Positions 36,117-46,928 of a stretch of DNA of 64,000 nt are shown here, in pieces. Numbering within the stretch: the first letter of the stretch is position 1; each line of letters starts with the position of its first letter. Origin of the DNA: Carettochelys insculpta (taxonomy: Eukaryota; Chordata; Testudines; Carettochelyidae). Below the pieces are notes generated by a model. The model worked only from the letters and a program-made list of their open reading frames with translations, did no database searches and had not been told where the DNA came from. The stretch lies in NCBI RefSeq assembly GCF_033958435.1, contig NC_134144.1, forward strand, positions 6,318,010-6,382,009, in the 5' to 3' direction. The position numbers and the translations under genes were made by a program.

Positions 36117-37254
36117 CTCCCAGGCGAGCTAGATTACTGTAATGCACCCCTAACTGGATTTGCAGAATGCAACTAGTTGTTTGCCTCTTTGGAACCAATT
36201 ATGACCCAGCACCTCCTGTCAAGTGACTAGGATAGAGCTTTATAGGGCCTCTCTGGTGGACCCCACTCTTGGAGGACTCTTGGGAGTCTTGCTTTTAAGG
36301 CCCAGTGGTGAGTAAATGGGACCATCATGTGAATAAAATTACTCACTTGAGTACATGATAATAGGATCAGTCCCTTAAACTGTACAGTAACAACATCAAA
36401 GGGCAAAATTTAGATCTACATGGAAGTGCCGAGCCCCAAAATTTTGTTTTTCCTATCAGCAAACATACTCTATGGCAAAACATCAGTCAAGATCCATTGT
36501 AAGAATCAGTGACTATTTTGTAGAAAACAGTAACTGATTGACTAGTTCAAATTCCAAAGCAAAAGCCAATGGCTGAACTGTTTTTAACAGGAAGTTATTT
36601 AGCTACCTTAAAAACGAAATTACTTGAATTCTCATCACCCTGTGTGGGAAATATGGTTAATATATAGATAATCAAATAATTTTGAAGCAAAGGGGATGAG
36701 TATTAGTTACAAAGCCCAACTAAACTATTGAGAGCCCAGTCAGCATCCACATTTTAAACAAATTGTTTTAATTCAATATGGGTAAAACCATTGACCTGTT
36801 TACAGTTACATTCACTCTCTTTGAGTTAAGTTTCTGCCTTTTATACTCTTGAGACACAAAGTGATGCTATATTTTTCAGTTTTAAAAATAGCAAGTGAAC
36901 TGTTTCTGTGAATGTAAAATGGAAACTGGGCTTTGAATTCTATGCAGCTTTTGTATCTTTGAAAGGGAAAATCCACATTCTGAAGTCTTATGTCAAATAA
37001 AAAGTGTGTACAATTTCTATTATGTCTTTCTGAAACAAAGTTACAGATCACAAATGCTAAACATCTGAATGTGATGAGTTTTTCTGAATATGTCAAAACT
37101 GCACCTCAGAAAAGTGTTAGAAAGGTTTGTCATACCTATCCATTATGGAGATAAAAGGGAAAAATAGAAATTAAATTACAAAATACAAATTCTAACAGAA
37201 GAAACATAGAAAACAGTAATGGAAATGTGGCAGTGAAATTTATACTGTATTATC
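36117..37254. other. Intron sequence, nothing recognised
   Basis: No feature supported. Confidence 0.5.
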
Positions 37255-38130
37255 ACTGTTGTGTTAGTTAGCCTCATCAAGAACTCTTACGAAGGAATGA
37301 CTTGCAAAGTTTACCCTAGGGGACAGTTCCCAAGGAGCTTCAACGTGAAGACCTCAGTCCGCCAAGGTTGCTTGTTGTCACCTTTCCTCTTTCTTCTAGT
37401 GATAGACTGGGTCAGAAAGACAACAGCAGGGGAAAGAAATGGGATCCAGTACACACTGTGGACACAACTAAATGACCTGGACTTCATCAACAGCCTGCCA
37501 CTTCTGTCCCACAGCCATCAACAGATGCAAGAGAAGACGTCAGACCTTGCTAGCATCTCAGATACAGTTGGCACAAGGGAAAAACTAACATCCCAGATAC
37601 ATCCACATGGGAAAAACTAATAACTTGAAAATTGACATCAGCAGCACAGAGCAGTCATATTTGGTGGAACGGTGCTGGAAGAAGTTGAGGTCTTCACATA
37701 CTTGGGCAGTATCGTCAGTAAAGAGGGGAGCACCAATACTGATGTGTGAGAGAGAATTGGGAAAGCAAGAACAGCTTTTCTTCTCATGAAAAACATCTGG
37801 AATTCTAAGCAGATCAGAACTCAGATTAAGATCAGGTTATTCATCTCCAATGTCAAAACAGTATTATTGTATGAAACAGAAACTTGGCAAACAACCAAGA
37901 CAAATGTAAAAAAATGCAGATGTGCATCAATGACTGCCTCCATAAAATCCTCCACTGGCCATACACCATTAACAACCAAAGCCTGTGGCACCTGACTCAA
38001 CAACTTCCTGACGAAGAAGAAATTGGAAAGAGAAGATGGTAATGCATTGGACACACCCACAAAAAAGAAAAACAACCACTAACATCACAAGGCAAGCCTT
38101 AAGTTGGAAACCACAAGGAAAAAGGAAAAG
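37255..38130 (+). pseudogene. RTE-like LINE reverse transcriptase relic
   Basis: Three consecutive frame segments (37261-37620, 37607-37789, 37786-37995) together read as the C-terminal half of a LINE RT: SVRQGCLLSPFLF, then a DLDF segment, LLSHSHQQMQEKTSDLAS, WNSKQIRTQIKIRLF and LLYETETWQTTK. These motifs fit the RTE-type LINEs common in reptiles. The catalytic F/YADD position appears as DFINS, so both aspartates are lost, and there are at least two frameshifts. It ends where a PLE fragment begins. Confidence 0.7.
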
Positions 38131-38243
38131 GGCCTTACCCATGAAAGCTTATTACCTAATAAATACATTTGCTCACCTTTAAGGTGCTACACAACTGCTT
38201 TTTGTATGAAGCTACAGACTAACATGGCTACCTGTCTGTTACT
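38131..38243 (+). mobile_element. Penelope-like element 3' end fragment
   Basis: CTTACCCATGAAAGCTTATT, then TTTAAGGTGCTACACAAC, then CAGACTAACATGGCTACC. Truncated at the left against the RTE relic. Confidence 0.65.
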
Positions 38244-38608
38244 GTAAGAAGATAGGCCCTGACTGTCAGCAAACTGAAGTATGCTCCTATGAACCGTATT
38301 TTCTGTGTAGCATGATTTTACATTTAGCTAGGGACACTGTTCTTGGAAAAGAGCAAGGGCCTTATGGATGAAAGAGAGAAGTTCTTCATAGGATCAGTCT
38401 TTGAGCAGGCGGACTGATACTGACATAGTAGCAGAACAAGTCCGTGCCTTTGGTTTGTACTAATGCAGATGCTAATATGTCTGATGCTCCTGGTGCTGAG
38501 AGTGCTAAGGAAGGTAGTGATGGTATGACTGTGTCAGGTTATATCAGTCTGTATAGCTTGTCCTTGCCCTATTTGTCTCTTGTAGTCAGTACTGGGGCTA
38601 TTTGAGCC

Positions 38609-39451
38609 ATGTTTCTCTTTAGATCTCAAATAAGTACGCTTATTAAGTTTGCAGATGATACCAAGCTGGAAGGGGTTGCAACTACCTTGGAGGATAGGGT
38701 CAAAATTCAGAATGATCTAGATAAATTGGAGAAATGGTCTGAAGTAAACAGGATGAAGTTTAATAAAGATAAATGTAAGGTGCTGCACTTAGGAAGGAAT
38801 AATCTGTTTCACACATACAGAATGGGAAAAGACTGTCTAGGAAGGAGTACAGCAGAAAGGGATCCAGGGGTTCTAGTAGATCACAAGTTAAATATGAGTC
38901 AACAGTGTGATGCTGTTGCAAAAAAAGCAAACATGATTCTGGGATGCATTAGCAGGTGTGTTGTGAACAAGACACGAGAAATCATTCTACCGCTCTACTC
39001 TGCGCTGGTTAGGGCTCAGCTGGAATATTGTGTCCAGTTCTGGGCACCCCAATTCAAGAAAGATGTGGAGAAATTAGACAAGGTCCAGAGAATAGCAACT
39101 AGAATGATAAAAGGTCTGGAGAACATGACTTATGAAGAAAGGCTGAAAGAATTGGGCTTGTTTAGCTTGGAAAAAAGAAGATTGAGGGGGGACACGATAG
39201 CGGTTTTCAGATATCTTAAAGGGTGTCATAAAGAGGAGAGAGAAAACTTGTTCTTCTTGGCCTCTGAGGAGAGAACAAGAGGCAATGGACTTAAGCTGCA
39301 GCAAGGGAAGTTTAGGTTGGACATGAGGAAAAAGTTCCTAACTGTCAGGGTGGTCAAGTACTGGAATAAGTTGCCAAGGGAGGTTGTGGAATCTCCCTCA
39401 CTGGAGATATTTAAGAACAGATTAGATAGATGTCTATCAGGGATGGTGTAG
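38609..39451 (+). pseudogene. CR1 ORF2 C-terminal fragment (reverse transcriptase palm to end)
   Basis: An uninterrupted 280-codon frame. LIKFADDTKLEG carries the FADD catalytic motif of LINE reverse transcriptase. It is followed by KCKVLHLGRNN, the long region [31 protein letters not shown] and the terminal YWNKLPREVVESPSLE. Absence of stops over 280 codons indicates a fairly young insertion. The endonuclease and N-terminal RT are missing, so it is a dead-on-arrival copy; the first 7 or so residues come from flanking sequence. Confidence 0.9.
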
Positions 39452-40260
39452 ATAGTGGTCGGTCCTGCTGTCGGGGCAGGGGACTGGACTCGATGGCCTC
39501 TCGAGGCCCCTTCCAGTCCTAGGCTACGTCTACACGTGCACGCTACTTCGAAGCAGCGGCAGTAACTTCGAAATAGCGCCCGTCACGCCTACATGTGTTG
39601 GGCGCTATTTCGAAGTTGAAATCGACGTTAGGCGGCGAGACGTCGAAGTCACTAACCCCATGAGGGGATGGGAATAGCGCCCTACTTCGACGTTCAACAT
39701 CGAAGTAGGGACGTGTAGACGATCCGCGTCCCGCAACATCGAAATAGCGGGGTCCTCCATGGCGGCCATCAGCTGGGGGGTTGAGAGATACTCTCTCTCC
39801 AGCCCTTGCGGGGCTCTGTGGTCACCGTGGGCAGCAGCCCTTAGCCCAGGGCTTCTGGCTGCTGCTGCTGCAGCTGGGGGTCCGTGCTGCATATACAGGG
39901 TCTGCAACTACTTGTTGGCTCTGTGTATCTTGCACTGTTTAATGAAAGTGTGTCTGGGAGGGGCCCTTTAAGGGAGCGACTTGCTGTTGAGTCCGCCCCG
40001 TGACCCTGTCTGCAGCTGTGCCTGGCTCCCTTATTTCGATGTGTGCTACTTTGGCGTGTAGACGTTCCCTCGCTGTGCCTATTTCGATGTTGGGCTGAGC
40101 AACGTCGAAGTTGAACATCGACGTTGCCAGCCCTGGAGGACGTGTAGACGTTATTCATCGAAATAGCCTATTTCGATGTCGCAACATCGAAATAAGCTAT
40201 TTCGAAGTTGGGTGCACGTGTAGACGTAGCCCTAGTGTTCTATGATTCTATGATTCTATG
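38630..40260 (+). mobile_element. CR1 LINE 3' part, interrupted by a DNA transposon
   Basis: 5'-truncated CR1 starting at the RT catalytic region and continuing to GGGCAGGGGACTGGACTCGA, GGCCTCTCGAGGCCCC and TTCCAGTCCTA. The 710-bp transposon at 39522-40231 then intervenes, and the CR1 resumes with GTGTTC and ends in an (ATTCTATG)n tail at 40260. Removing the insertion and one CTA restores a continuous CR1 3' end. Confidence 0.9.
39522..40231. mobile_element. 710-bp DNA transposon, copy 3 (nested in CR1)
   Basis: Ends GGCTACGTCTACACGTGCAC and GTGCACGTGTAGACGTAGCC, flanked by CTA at 39519-39521 and 40232-40234 (CTAG if the next base is counted). It lies within the CR1 3' end, so the host site is known exactly and both boundaries are firm. 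Nearly identical to copy 2. Minus-strand frames of 100 and 105 codons are at 39605-39907 and 39841-40158. Confidence 0.9.
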
Positions 40261-40630
40261 ACCTTCTGGCCCTGCCTGTACCAGAGAGGAATTTTTGCCA
40301 GTACAGTTCTAAACCAAGAGGTCAAGGCTTCCAAGACCACGAATCTAGCAAGGAACCAAAGCCTCCAAAGAATTTCATTTCTTAGAGAAAATCTGCACTG
40401 AGATCGAAGGGGCACTCTGAATCTGTCTGGAGAAAAAGGCACTGGGTGTCTCCTGACATGACTGAGAAGTGGACTGAAGGGAGCACAACATTATTGGCAT
40501 GCTCAGTGTAATCTCCCTGCTCTTCCTTGACCTGGATTTGAGGACCAGAGAGACAATGCACTTCTGGCAGATATGGGACTCCTCTAAGCAACAGTAAACT
40601 GGAAATGGCCATCACTAATAAGTGTAATCT

Positions 40631-41613
40631 CATAAGAACATAAGAACATAAGAACATAAGAATGGCCATACTGGGTCAGACCAAAGGTCCATCAAGCCCA
40701 GCATCCCATCTGCCGACGGTGGCCAATGCCAGGCGCCCCAGAGAAGGAGAACAGAAGACAAGTGATTTATCTCCTGCCATCCATCTCCTGCCCTTGTTAT
40801 GAAGGCTAGGGCACCATACTTTATCCCTGGCTAATAGCCATTTATGGACCTGACCTGCAAAAATTTATCAAGCTCTTTTTTAAACCCTAATAGAGTCCTG
40901 GCCTTCACAGCCGCCTCGGGCAAGGAGTTCCACAGGTTGACTGTGCGCTGTGTGAAGAAAAATTTCCTTTTATTAGTTTTGAACCCACTACCCATCAATT
41001 TCATTTGGTGTCCCCTAGTTCTTGTATTATGGGAAAAGGTAAATAATTTTTCTATATTCACTTTCTCCACACCATTCATGATTTTATATACCTCTATCAT
41101 ATCGCCCCTCAATCGCCTCTTTTCCAAACTGAAAAGTCCCAGTCTCTCTAGCCTCTCCCCATATGGGACCCTTTCCAAGCCCCTAATCATCTTAGTCGCC
41201 CTTTTCTGAACCTTTTCTAATGCCAATATATCTTTTTTGAGGTGAGGAGACCACATCTGCACGCAGTACTCGAGATGTGGGCGTACCATAGTTTTATATA
41301 GGGGAAGTATGATATCTTTTGTCTTATTATCGATCCCTTTTTTAATAATTCCTAACATCCTATTTGCCTTACTAACTGCCGCTGCACACTGCGTGGATGT
41401 CTTCAGAGAACTATCCACTATAACTCCAAGATCCCTTTCCTGATCTGTCGTAGCTAAATTTGACCCCATCATGTAGTACGTGTAATTTGGGTTATTTTTT
41501 CCAACATGCATTACCTTACACTTACCCACATTAAATTTCATTTGCCATTTTGCTGCCCAATCACTCAGTTTGCTGAGATCTTTTTGTAGTTGCTGAGATC
41601 TTTTTGTAGTTTG
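40631..41613 (-). mobile_element. CR1 LINE 3' part, TTCTTATG-tail group
   Basis: Reverse-strand CR1. Its 3' tail is (CATAAGAA)n on the plus strand at 40631-40661, followed by ATGGCCATACTGGGTCAGAC and the 3' UTR, then the RT C-terminal frame. It is 5'-truncated near 41613. A perfect 20-bp tandem duplication (41571-41590 and 41591-41610) lies next to the truncation point. It is tail to tail with the CR1 ending at 40260. Confidence 0.9.
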
Positions 41614-41622
41614 CTGTCTCAA
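40831..41622 (-). pseudogene. CR1 ORF2 C-terminal fragment
   Basis: Open frame of 263 codons: [20 protein letters not shown], then [53 protein letters not shown] and [11 protein letters not shown]. It begins downstream of the FADD motif, so it lacks the RT active site. The first dozen residues come from the duplicated 20-bp segment and flank. No stops, so moderately young. Confidence 0.9.
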
Positions 41623-43049
41623 CAGGAGAGACAGCCTTTAAAAAAACGGATAAGACAGGCATGCCCTGATGAATGGGAGGGAGAGGAAATAAGTCAATCT
41701 TCTCACCACCTATATCTCTTTAAATAACTATGAACAATCTAGTAACAACTGAGGCAGGCTGAAGGTGGACACCCTAAAGCTCTGATAAGAAACTGAGGGT
41801 ACTGGCCATATAGACTTGGTGAGTGGCACAGAGATGCAAAGGACACATGAATGGGTTGAACGTGAATCTCCAATTAAGAGAGACTGCATGAAGGGACCTC
41901 ACTCAAGAAAGAAGAGCATATTTTTGTCAGCAGCATTTTGATTAGACTAAAAGTAAGGTGGATACTGATGAAATACAATGAAGTCTGGAAGGAAGTAGTT
42001 GCACTAGTGTAAATTAAGGTGCCAGAGATGCCCGGATCTATGAAGGTGCACTGGCAGGTTTGGCAAAGGACAAATAAAATGAAAGGTGATAATCATGTAC
42101 CAGATGCTAAGAAAGAGAGCCATTAAAGTGGGTGAGGAATTATGCAAAAGAGGTATGAAATAAGATATAAGCAAAGGCAAATTTAAATTGAACATCAAGA
42201 AAAAATGTCTTAATGACTGTGGAATAGTCTTCCATAGTAAAAGGCCCCTCATTCGGGTCTCTGAAATCTAAATTAAACAATGAACTAGAAAACGTTCCAT
42301 AGAGAAATCCAACATTAGCAGAGCCCACAGACTAACTTCCATTTCTAATGTCTGATTTTTTTTCAAGCTAATGAGCAGGTTCTTTTAAAAAAATCTCTGG
42401 TTCTGAAGATCAGAGGAATGTATGACAAAGGATTGGCAGGGACCACTTAGGATTTCAAGTCTGGTCTCCTGGTCTCCTGTTACTACAGGCTACCCCACAA
42501 AAGTCAGGAATCTGAATGATTACAAATCGAGGAAACCTTCCAAATGATTCCAGAATATCTAATTCACAAGACAAATATTGGGAGCTATGTTTTAGCTCAA
42601 CCAACACATCCACTAACTGAAAATAATGATGTCAAAGAAAGTTAAATGCTACAAAACGGGTGTCCTAGTCATATACTCGGTATATTTAGTTCTAATCCCA
42701 ACATACTTTACAGGCAACAAAAAGTTCATTTTAACGAATCATTATAGTCAGTCGAGTTAAAATTAGATCTTTTTTCCCTTTGACTTTTAAATATCTTGTT
42801 AGATATAATTATCAGTTAGTTAATAACAGTGGTTTAAATAGATGGCAAAATGTGATCCTTAAAAACTACTCACATAGAAGAACAAGTGAAAGAAGTTTAT
42901 TGAAAGTAGCACTACAGAGAACTATCTCAAAGCAGAGGAAAGGGTACTGCATAGGCATTCCATTTTGGATCTTCAGTTCAAAGCCCATGTCAAAGGCTTT
43001 CTACCTTTGTTGTGGTCAATGTGTGTTAAGTGAGCATTCCTTAAGGTAA
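41614..43049. other. Intron sequence, nothing recognised
   Basis: AT-rich, with a short local duplication (CTGGTCTCCTGGTCTCCTG near 42461). No exon or transposon recognised. Confidence 0.5.
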
Positions 43050-43059
43050 TAGCAATGAA

Positions 43060-43755
43060 AAGTTCAAAGTCCTGCACTTGGGATGGAAGAATCCCAAGCA
43101 CTATTACAGGCTGGGTACTGACTGGCTAAGTAGCAGTGAAGCATAGACATATTGGGGTGCATTAGGAGAAGCATTTCCAGCAGATCTAGGAAAGTTATTA
43201 TTCCCCTCTATATTTGGCACTGTTGAGGCCTAATCTGGAGCACTATGTCCAGTTCTGGGCTCCCCAGTATAGAAAGGATGTGGATGCATTGGATCAGGTT
43301 CAGTGGAGGGCAACAAAAATTATTAGGGGGCTGGAGCACATGACCTGTGAGGAGAGACTGAAAGACTTGGTCTATTTTAGTTTTCAGAAGAGAAGAGTAA
43401 GGGGGATATGATAGTAGCCTTCAACTTCCTGAAGGGGGACTCTAAGGAGGATGGAGAGAGGCTGATCTCAGTAGTGACGGATGGCACAACAAGGAGCAAT
43501 GGTCTAAAGTTACAGTGGTGGGATGTATGTTGGATATTGGGAAAAACTATTTCACCAGGAGGGTGGTGAAGCGCTGGAATGTGTTACCCAGAGAGGTGGT
43601 GGAATCTCCATCCCTAGAGGTTTTTAAGTCCCAGCGTGACAAAGCCCTGTCAGGGATGATTTCATTAGGGTTGATCCTGCTTTAGGCAGTGGTTTGGACT
43701 AGAGGTCCAAGAACTCCTAAGGTCCTTTCTAGCCCTCGGATTCAGTGATTCTGTG
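43060..43755 (+). mobile_element. CR1 LINE 3' part, old copy
   Basis: Diverged CR1: GTCCTGCACTTGGGATGG, then CACTATGTCCAGTTCTGGGC, then a 65-codon remnant (43214-43411) with [10 protein letters not shown], then GAGAGGTGGTGGAATCTCC, and a decayed 3' end ATTCAGTGATTCTGTG. Several frameshifts. Confidence 0.85.
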
Positions 43756-43897
43756 AAAGCGGCTAGCATATAACGACTAATAGCATATGAAATAAGTTGA
43801 TGGCTGTGTTGTAGCTTCTCATATTACATTTACAATTACTGTTGTAATGGGCAATGATACTGGTAGTTTCAGCACAGCAAACTGGTTTGTCATCTTA

Positions 43898-44118
43898 AGC
43901 CAGTTCTACATTAGATCTTAAAGTCAACTGTAGATACACCTTTCCAGCTATGTCAATTGCATAGCTGGAATCGACTTATCTACAATCGATTTACCTGGCC
44001 ATCCTTACCAAGGGAAATTGAGGAGTACAGGGGTTGACTGTCAGCCTCTGACTGTTCAATTTCACGTGTCCCCACTAGGTGCGTGAAATCAAATCCTGGA
44101 AGATCAATCCTCATTGGA
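43898..44118. mobile_element. MITE relic
   Basis: AGCCAGTTCTACATTAGATC, GCTATGTCAATTGCATAGC and ATCGACTTATCTACAATCG. It is a reversed, decayed relative of the MITE at 53928-54200. The right end is lost. Confidence 0.5.
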
Positions 44119-45261
44119 GATAACTACGAGATAATCCTCAGAGATAATCCCTCCAGAGGAGGGTTGAAGGAAAATTGGTAGAACAGCAGGGGCTATTTTT
44201 CCTTTCATTGCCTGGACTGCAACTCTTCTGTGATTAGAGGGCTTCAGGCACCTTTCACAAGGGCAGCATTTCAAACAACTGTGTGATCAAAGTGCATTTA
44301 TTATATTGAGTATGGAAAGAATTAAAACAGAGATGAGTAAGGGCACTGTGTTCCATTTCACAGGCAGGAAACAGAGGCAGAGCAAGGTTTCACTAAAGGT
44401 TGGTTTGTGGAAAGAGCCTGAGTGACTGGGATGGCAAAGATAAAGTGTCGTAGCCTCAAAAGAAATATGGGGTAGGAAGTTAAACATAGAAAGACAAACT
44501 GGAACTTTTTTGCTATTCAGTTTTTGTGACTTGTTTCTGTAATATTGGCTGGGACAAGAGCATGTATTTCCTGTGTATGGCATTTGATCTTTATTAAAGT
44601 ATGGCTATGACACATGCACATTCAAGCAATCAATAATAAATGCATTACAATGCTTCAAAATATGGTGTTTCAAAAGAATTCTGAAAATATATTGAATAGC
44701 GCATCCAATGTAAGAGTATTGGAGGTGATTAAAACTCAGTAACTGCTAATCAGAGCACTTATGAAAAGAAAGATTCTATCTGCAGGGCACATTTTAAGAG
44801 ATGCAGTGAGTGATGCATGTTTACAGGCACTTGAAGTGTAAAATGACTGCAGAAGAACATGAGGCAGAAAAGATGCGGTGTGGATCTCGAGTGGATTAGG
44901 AGGATTGTTCACCCATGGAGAGATCAACAGAGGATTGTACAGAATGAATCACCAGGTTTCCAAACTTCCAGTAATGGAGATGTCACCAAAGAAGTAGTAG
45001 ATAGACAAAACGCTTCTGAAATGTGGTGGTTACTGCAGAGGATGGAGTAATAGGATATTTGTGGCCAAATTCCACTGTCCATCTGATCTAAGCTAATGAA
45101 GTTATTCTGATATTACGTTCAGAGCAGAATTTGGCCCACAGTCAGTATTGCTATTTCTATCACTTTATACACTGTGTAACCTTGGACAAGTCACTCAGCC
45201 TGGAGATTGAATTCATCCCTACTCCAACTTAGCGCTTCTTGCTACTAGCGAATTCTCTAAA
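44119..45261. other. Intron sequence with MIR traces
   Basis: Around 45128-45215 CTGTGTAACCTTGGACAAGT, then CACTCAGCCT matches the MIR core (plus). A weaker reverse MIR trace lies at 44360-44400 (TTCACAGGCAGGAAACAGAG). Nothing else. Confidence 0.5.
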
Positions 45262-45802
45262 GCTGTGTCTACGTGACAGGGATCCTTCCAAAGAAGTTCT
45301 TCTGGAAGATCTCTTCTGAAAAATCTTATTTAGAAAGAGCATGTCCACACACAAAAAAGCAGATTGAAAGATCAATCCACTCTTTCATAGAATCATAGAA
45401 TGCTAGGACTGGAAGGGACCTTGAGAGGTCATTGAGTCCAGCACCCTGCCCTAATGGCAGAACCAAGCACAGTCTAGACCACCCCTTTCAATAGAGACCA
45501 TCCACACAGCCCTGGTCTTTTGAAAGAACAGGCCAGGGATTAAAAAATCCAGTGCCATGAGGATTCCTCTTTCGAAAGAAGGGCCCCCAGGGCATCTACA
45601 GACACTTTTTTTTGAAAGAATCTTTCAGAAAATGTTACTCTTCCTCATCTGCAAGAGGAAGAGAGCTGCTGAAAAAAGGGCTGCATTCTTTCAATTTCCA
45701 ATCGAAAAAGAACATTTTGTGTGTAGATGCTGCATGGTTTCTTTTTAAAAAAAGGCTTGCCTTTTCCAAAAAAAAGAAAAGCCATGCTGGTATAGACACA
45801 GC
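45262..45802. mobile_element. MITE interrupted by a CR1 tail
   Basis: Ends GCTGTGTCTACGTGAC and ATAGACACAGC. The interior has TTCTGGAAGATCTCTTC, CTTTCGAAAGAAGGG and TTTTGTGTGTAGATGC, shared with copies near 17733 and 9290. The inserted CR1 tail at 45388-45484 splits a TCTTTC..AAAGAG-type motif that is intact in the copy near 17855. No clear target duplication for the MITE itself. Confidence 0.65.
45388..45484 (-). mobile_element. CR1 LINE 3' tail, short copy
   Basis: TAGAATCATAGAATGCTAGG, then GGAAGGGACCTTGAGAGG and CCAGCACCCTGCCCTAATGG: reverse-complement CR1 3' end with ATTCTATG-type tail. Flanked by CTTTCA at 45382-45387 and 45485-45490, a likely 6-bp target duplication. Confidence 0.85.
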
Positions 45803-46740
45803 CCAGGACTCCAGTGAGACTGCTACAACTGGACTGTGAAAGAGGCCAGCTGTGTTCCAGTTTCTCCATGTCTAAAATGTGAGGAGCAACACACCACCAA
45901 CACACCACCACCACTGTAAAGCTCTGTCAGATCCTTAAATTATTAAGACACTATACATATTTCACTGGTATTAACTGTTCAGGAAGAGATGACAAGTCTT
46001 TCTTCTCTGGAGATTGAGGAAGTTAAGATGATTGTATTTTTCAACCTCGCTGTTCATAAATAATTTTGAAATCTAGCCACACTAGCTCCCTCCCCCATAG
46101 AGATTAAACTAATTGTTGGAATATTGTTATTCCAAATTAATTTTGCAAGTAAACAATGTATCAGACAACCCTTCCTTGTATGTCCACAGGGTGAAAGAGA
46201 TAATCTCAAAGTAAAACCATGAAAGAAGATTTATTTAGATTTTACATATTCTGACTACTAATGAGCTAGTGAGAAGAGAATAGAAATGTAAGATATTTGA
46301 AGAATCTCTTTCTGGAGACAGGAGTAGCTGCAAGCACACAAAAGTGAACAGATGGAGAAATCAATGGCCCAATTCATCCTAGGGTAACAATGGAGGTATA
46401 CCAGGAATAATATGGCCCACAGATTCAAGTATTTATTGTGCTGCTACCCATTCAAAAAGGTTTTTAATGTAATCTCTTTCCCCCACAATACAGGTAACAT
46501 TTCAGTTTTGCTTAAAGCTAATTTAGTTATAAAATAGCTGTACCTAACACGTTCATATTCAGTAATAGAATTAGGACATGTTGAATATTACAAAACAACA
46601 GACAAATGTAATCTGCATTCTGGGAGACTGTGGGGAATTAATTTTAAATTTTACACCTGAAACTGCTTGGGTTTAATTAAATAAAATGTATAATTATTAC
46701 AGTACAGCTACTAACAAATACATTACCAATGATAAGCATA
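45803..46740. other. Intron sequence, nothing recognised
   Basis: Short CACCAC-rich stretch near 45889-45915; otherwise AT-rich. Confidence 0.5.
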
Positions 46741-46741
46741 G

Positions 46742-46743
46742 AC

Positions 46744-46778
<35 letters not shown>

Positions 46779-46784
46779 AAGATA
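46742..46784. repeat. (GATA)n microsatellite
   Basis: About nine GATA units with one AAAG interruption near the right end. Confidence 0.9.
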
Positions 46785-46892
46785 GTGGGAAAACCCTCTG
46801 GTATTTGCTTACACTAAATTTATGGGAATGCAGATATGTGCATATGCTTTTTAACTGGCTGGTTATAAGCAGTAGTTTTACGGAACTCAGAA

Positions 46893-46928
46893 GCAGGCAG
46901 GCAGGCAGGCAGGCAGGCAGGTAGGTAG
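46893..46928. repeat. (GCAG)n microsatellite
   Basis: GCAG tetranucleotide run grading into GTAG at its right end, 110 bp from the GATA run. Confidence 0.9.

Noticed and set aside
39074..39304. Minus-strand frame inside the CR1 RT region
   Set aside because: Shadow of the CR1 reading frame on the other strand.
40631..40661. (CATAAGAA)n as a CRISPR-like or functional tandem array
   Set aside because: It is the 3' tail of a minus-strand CR1 element.
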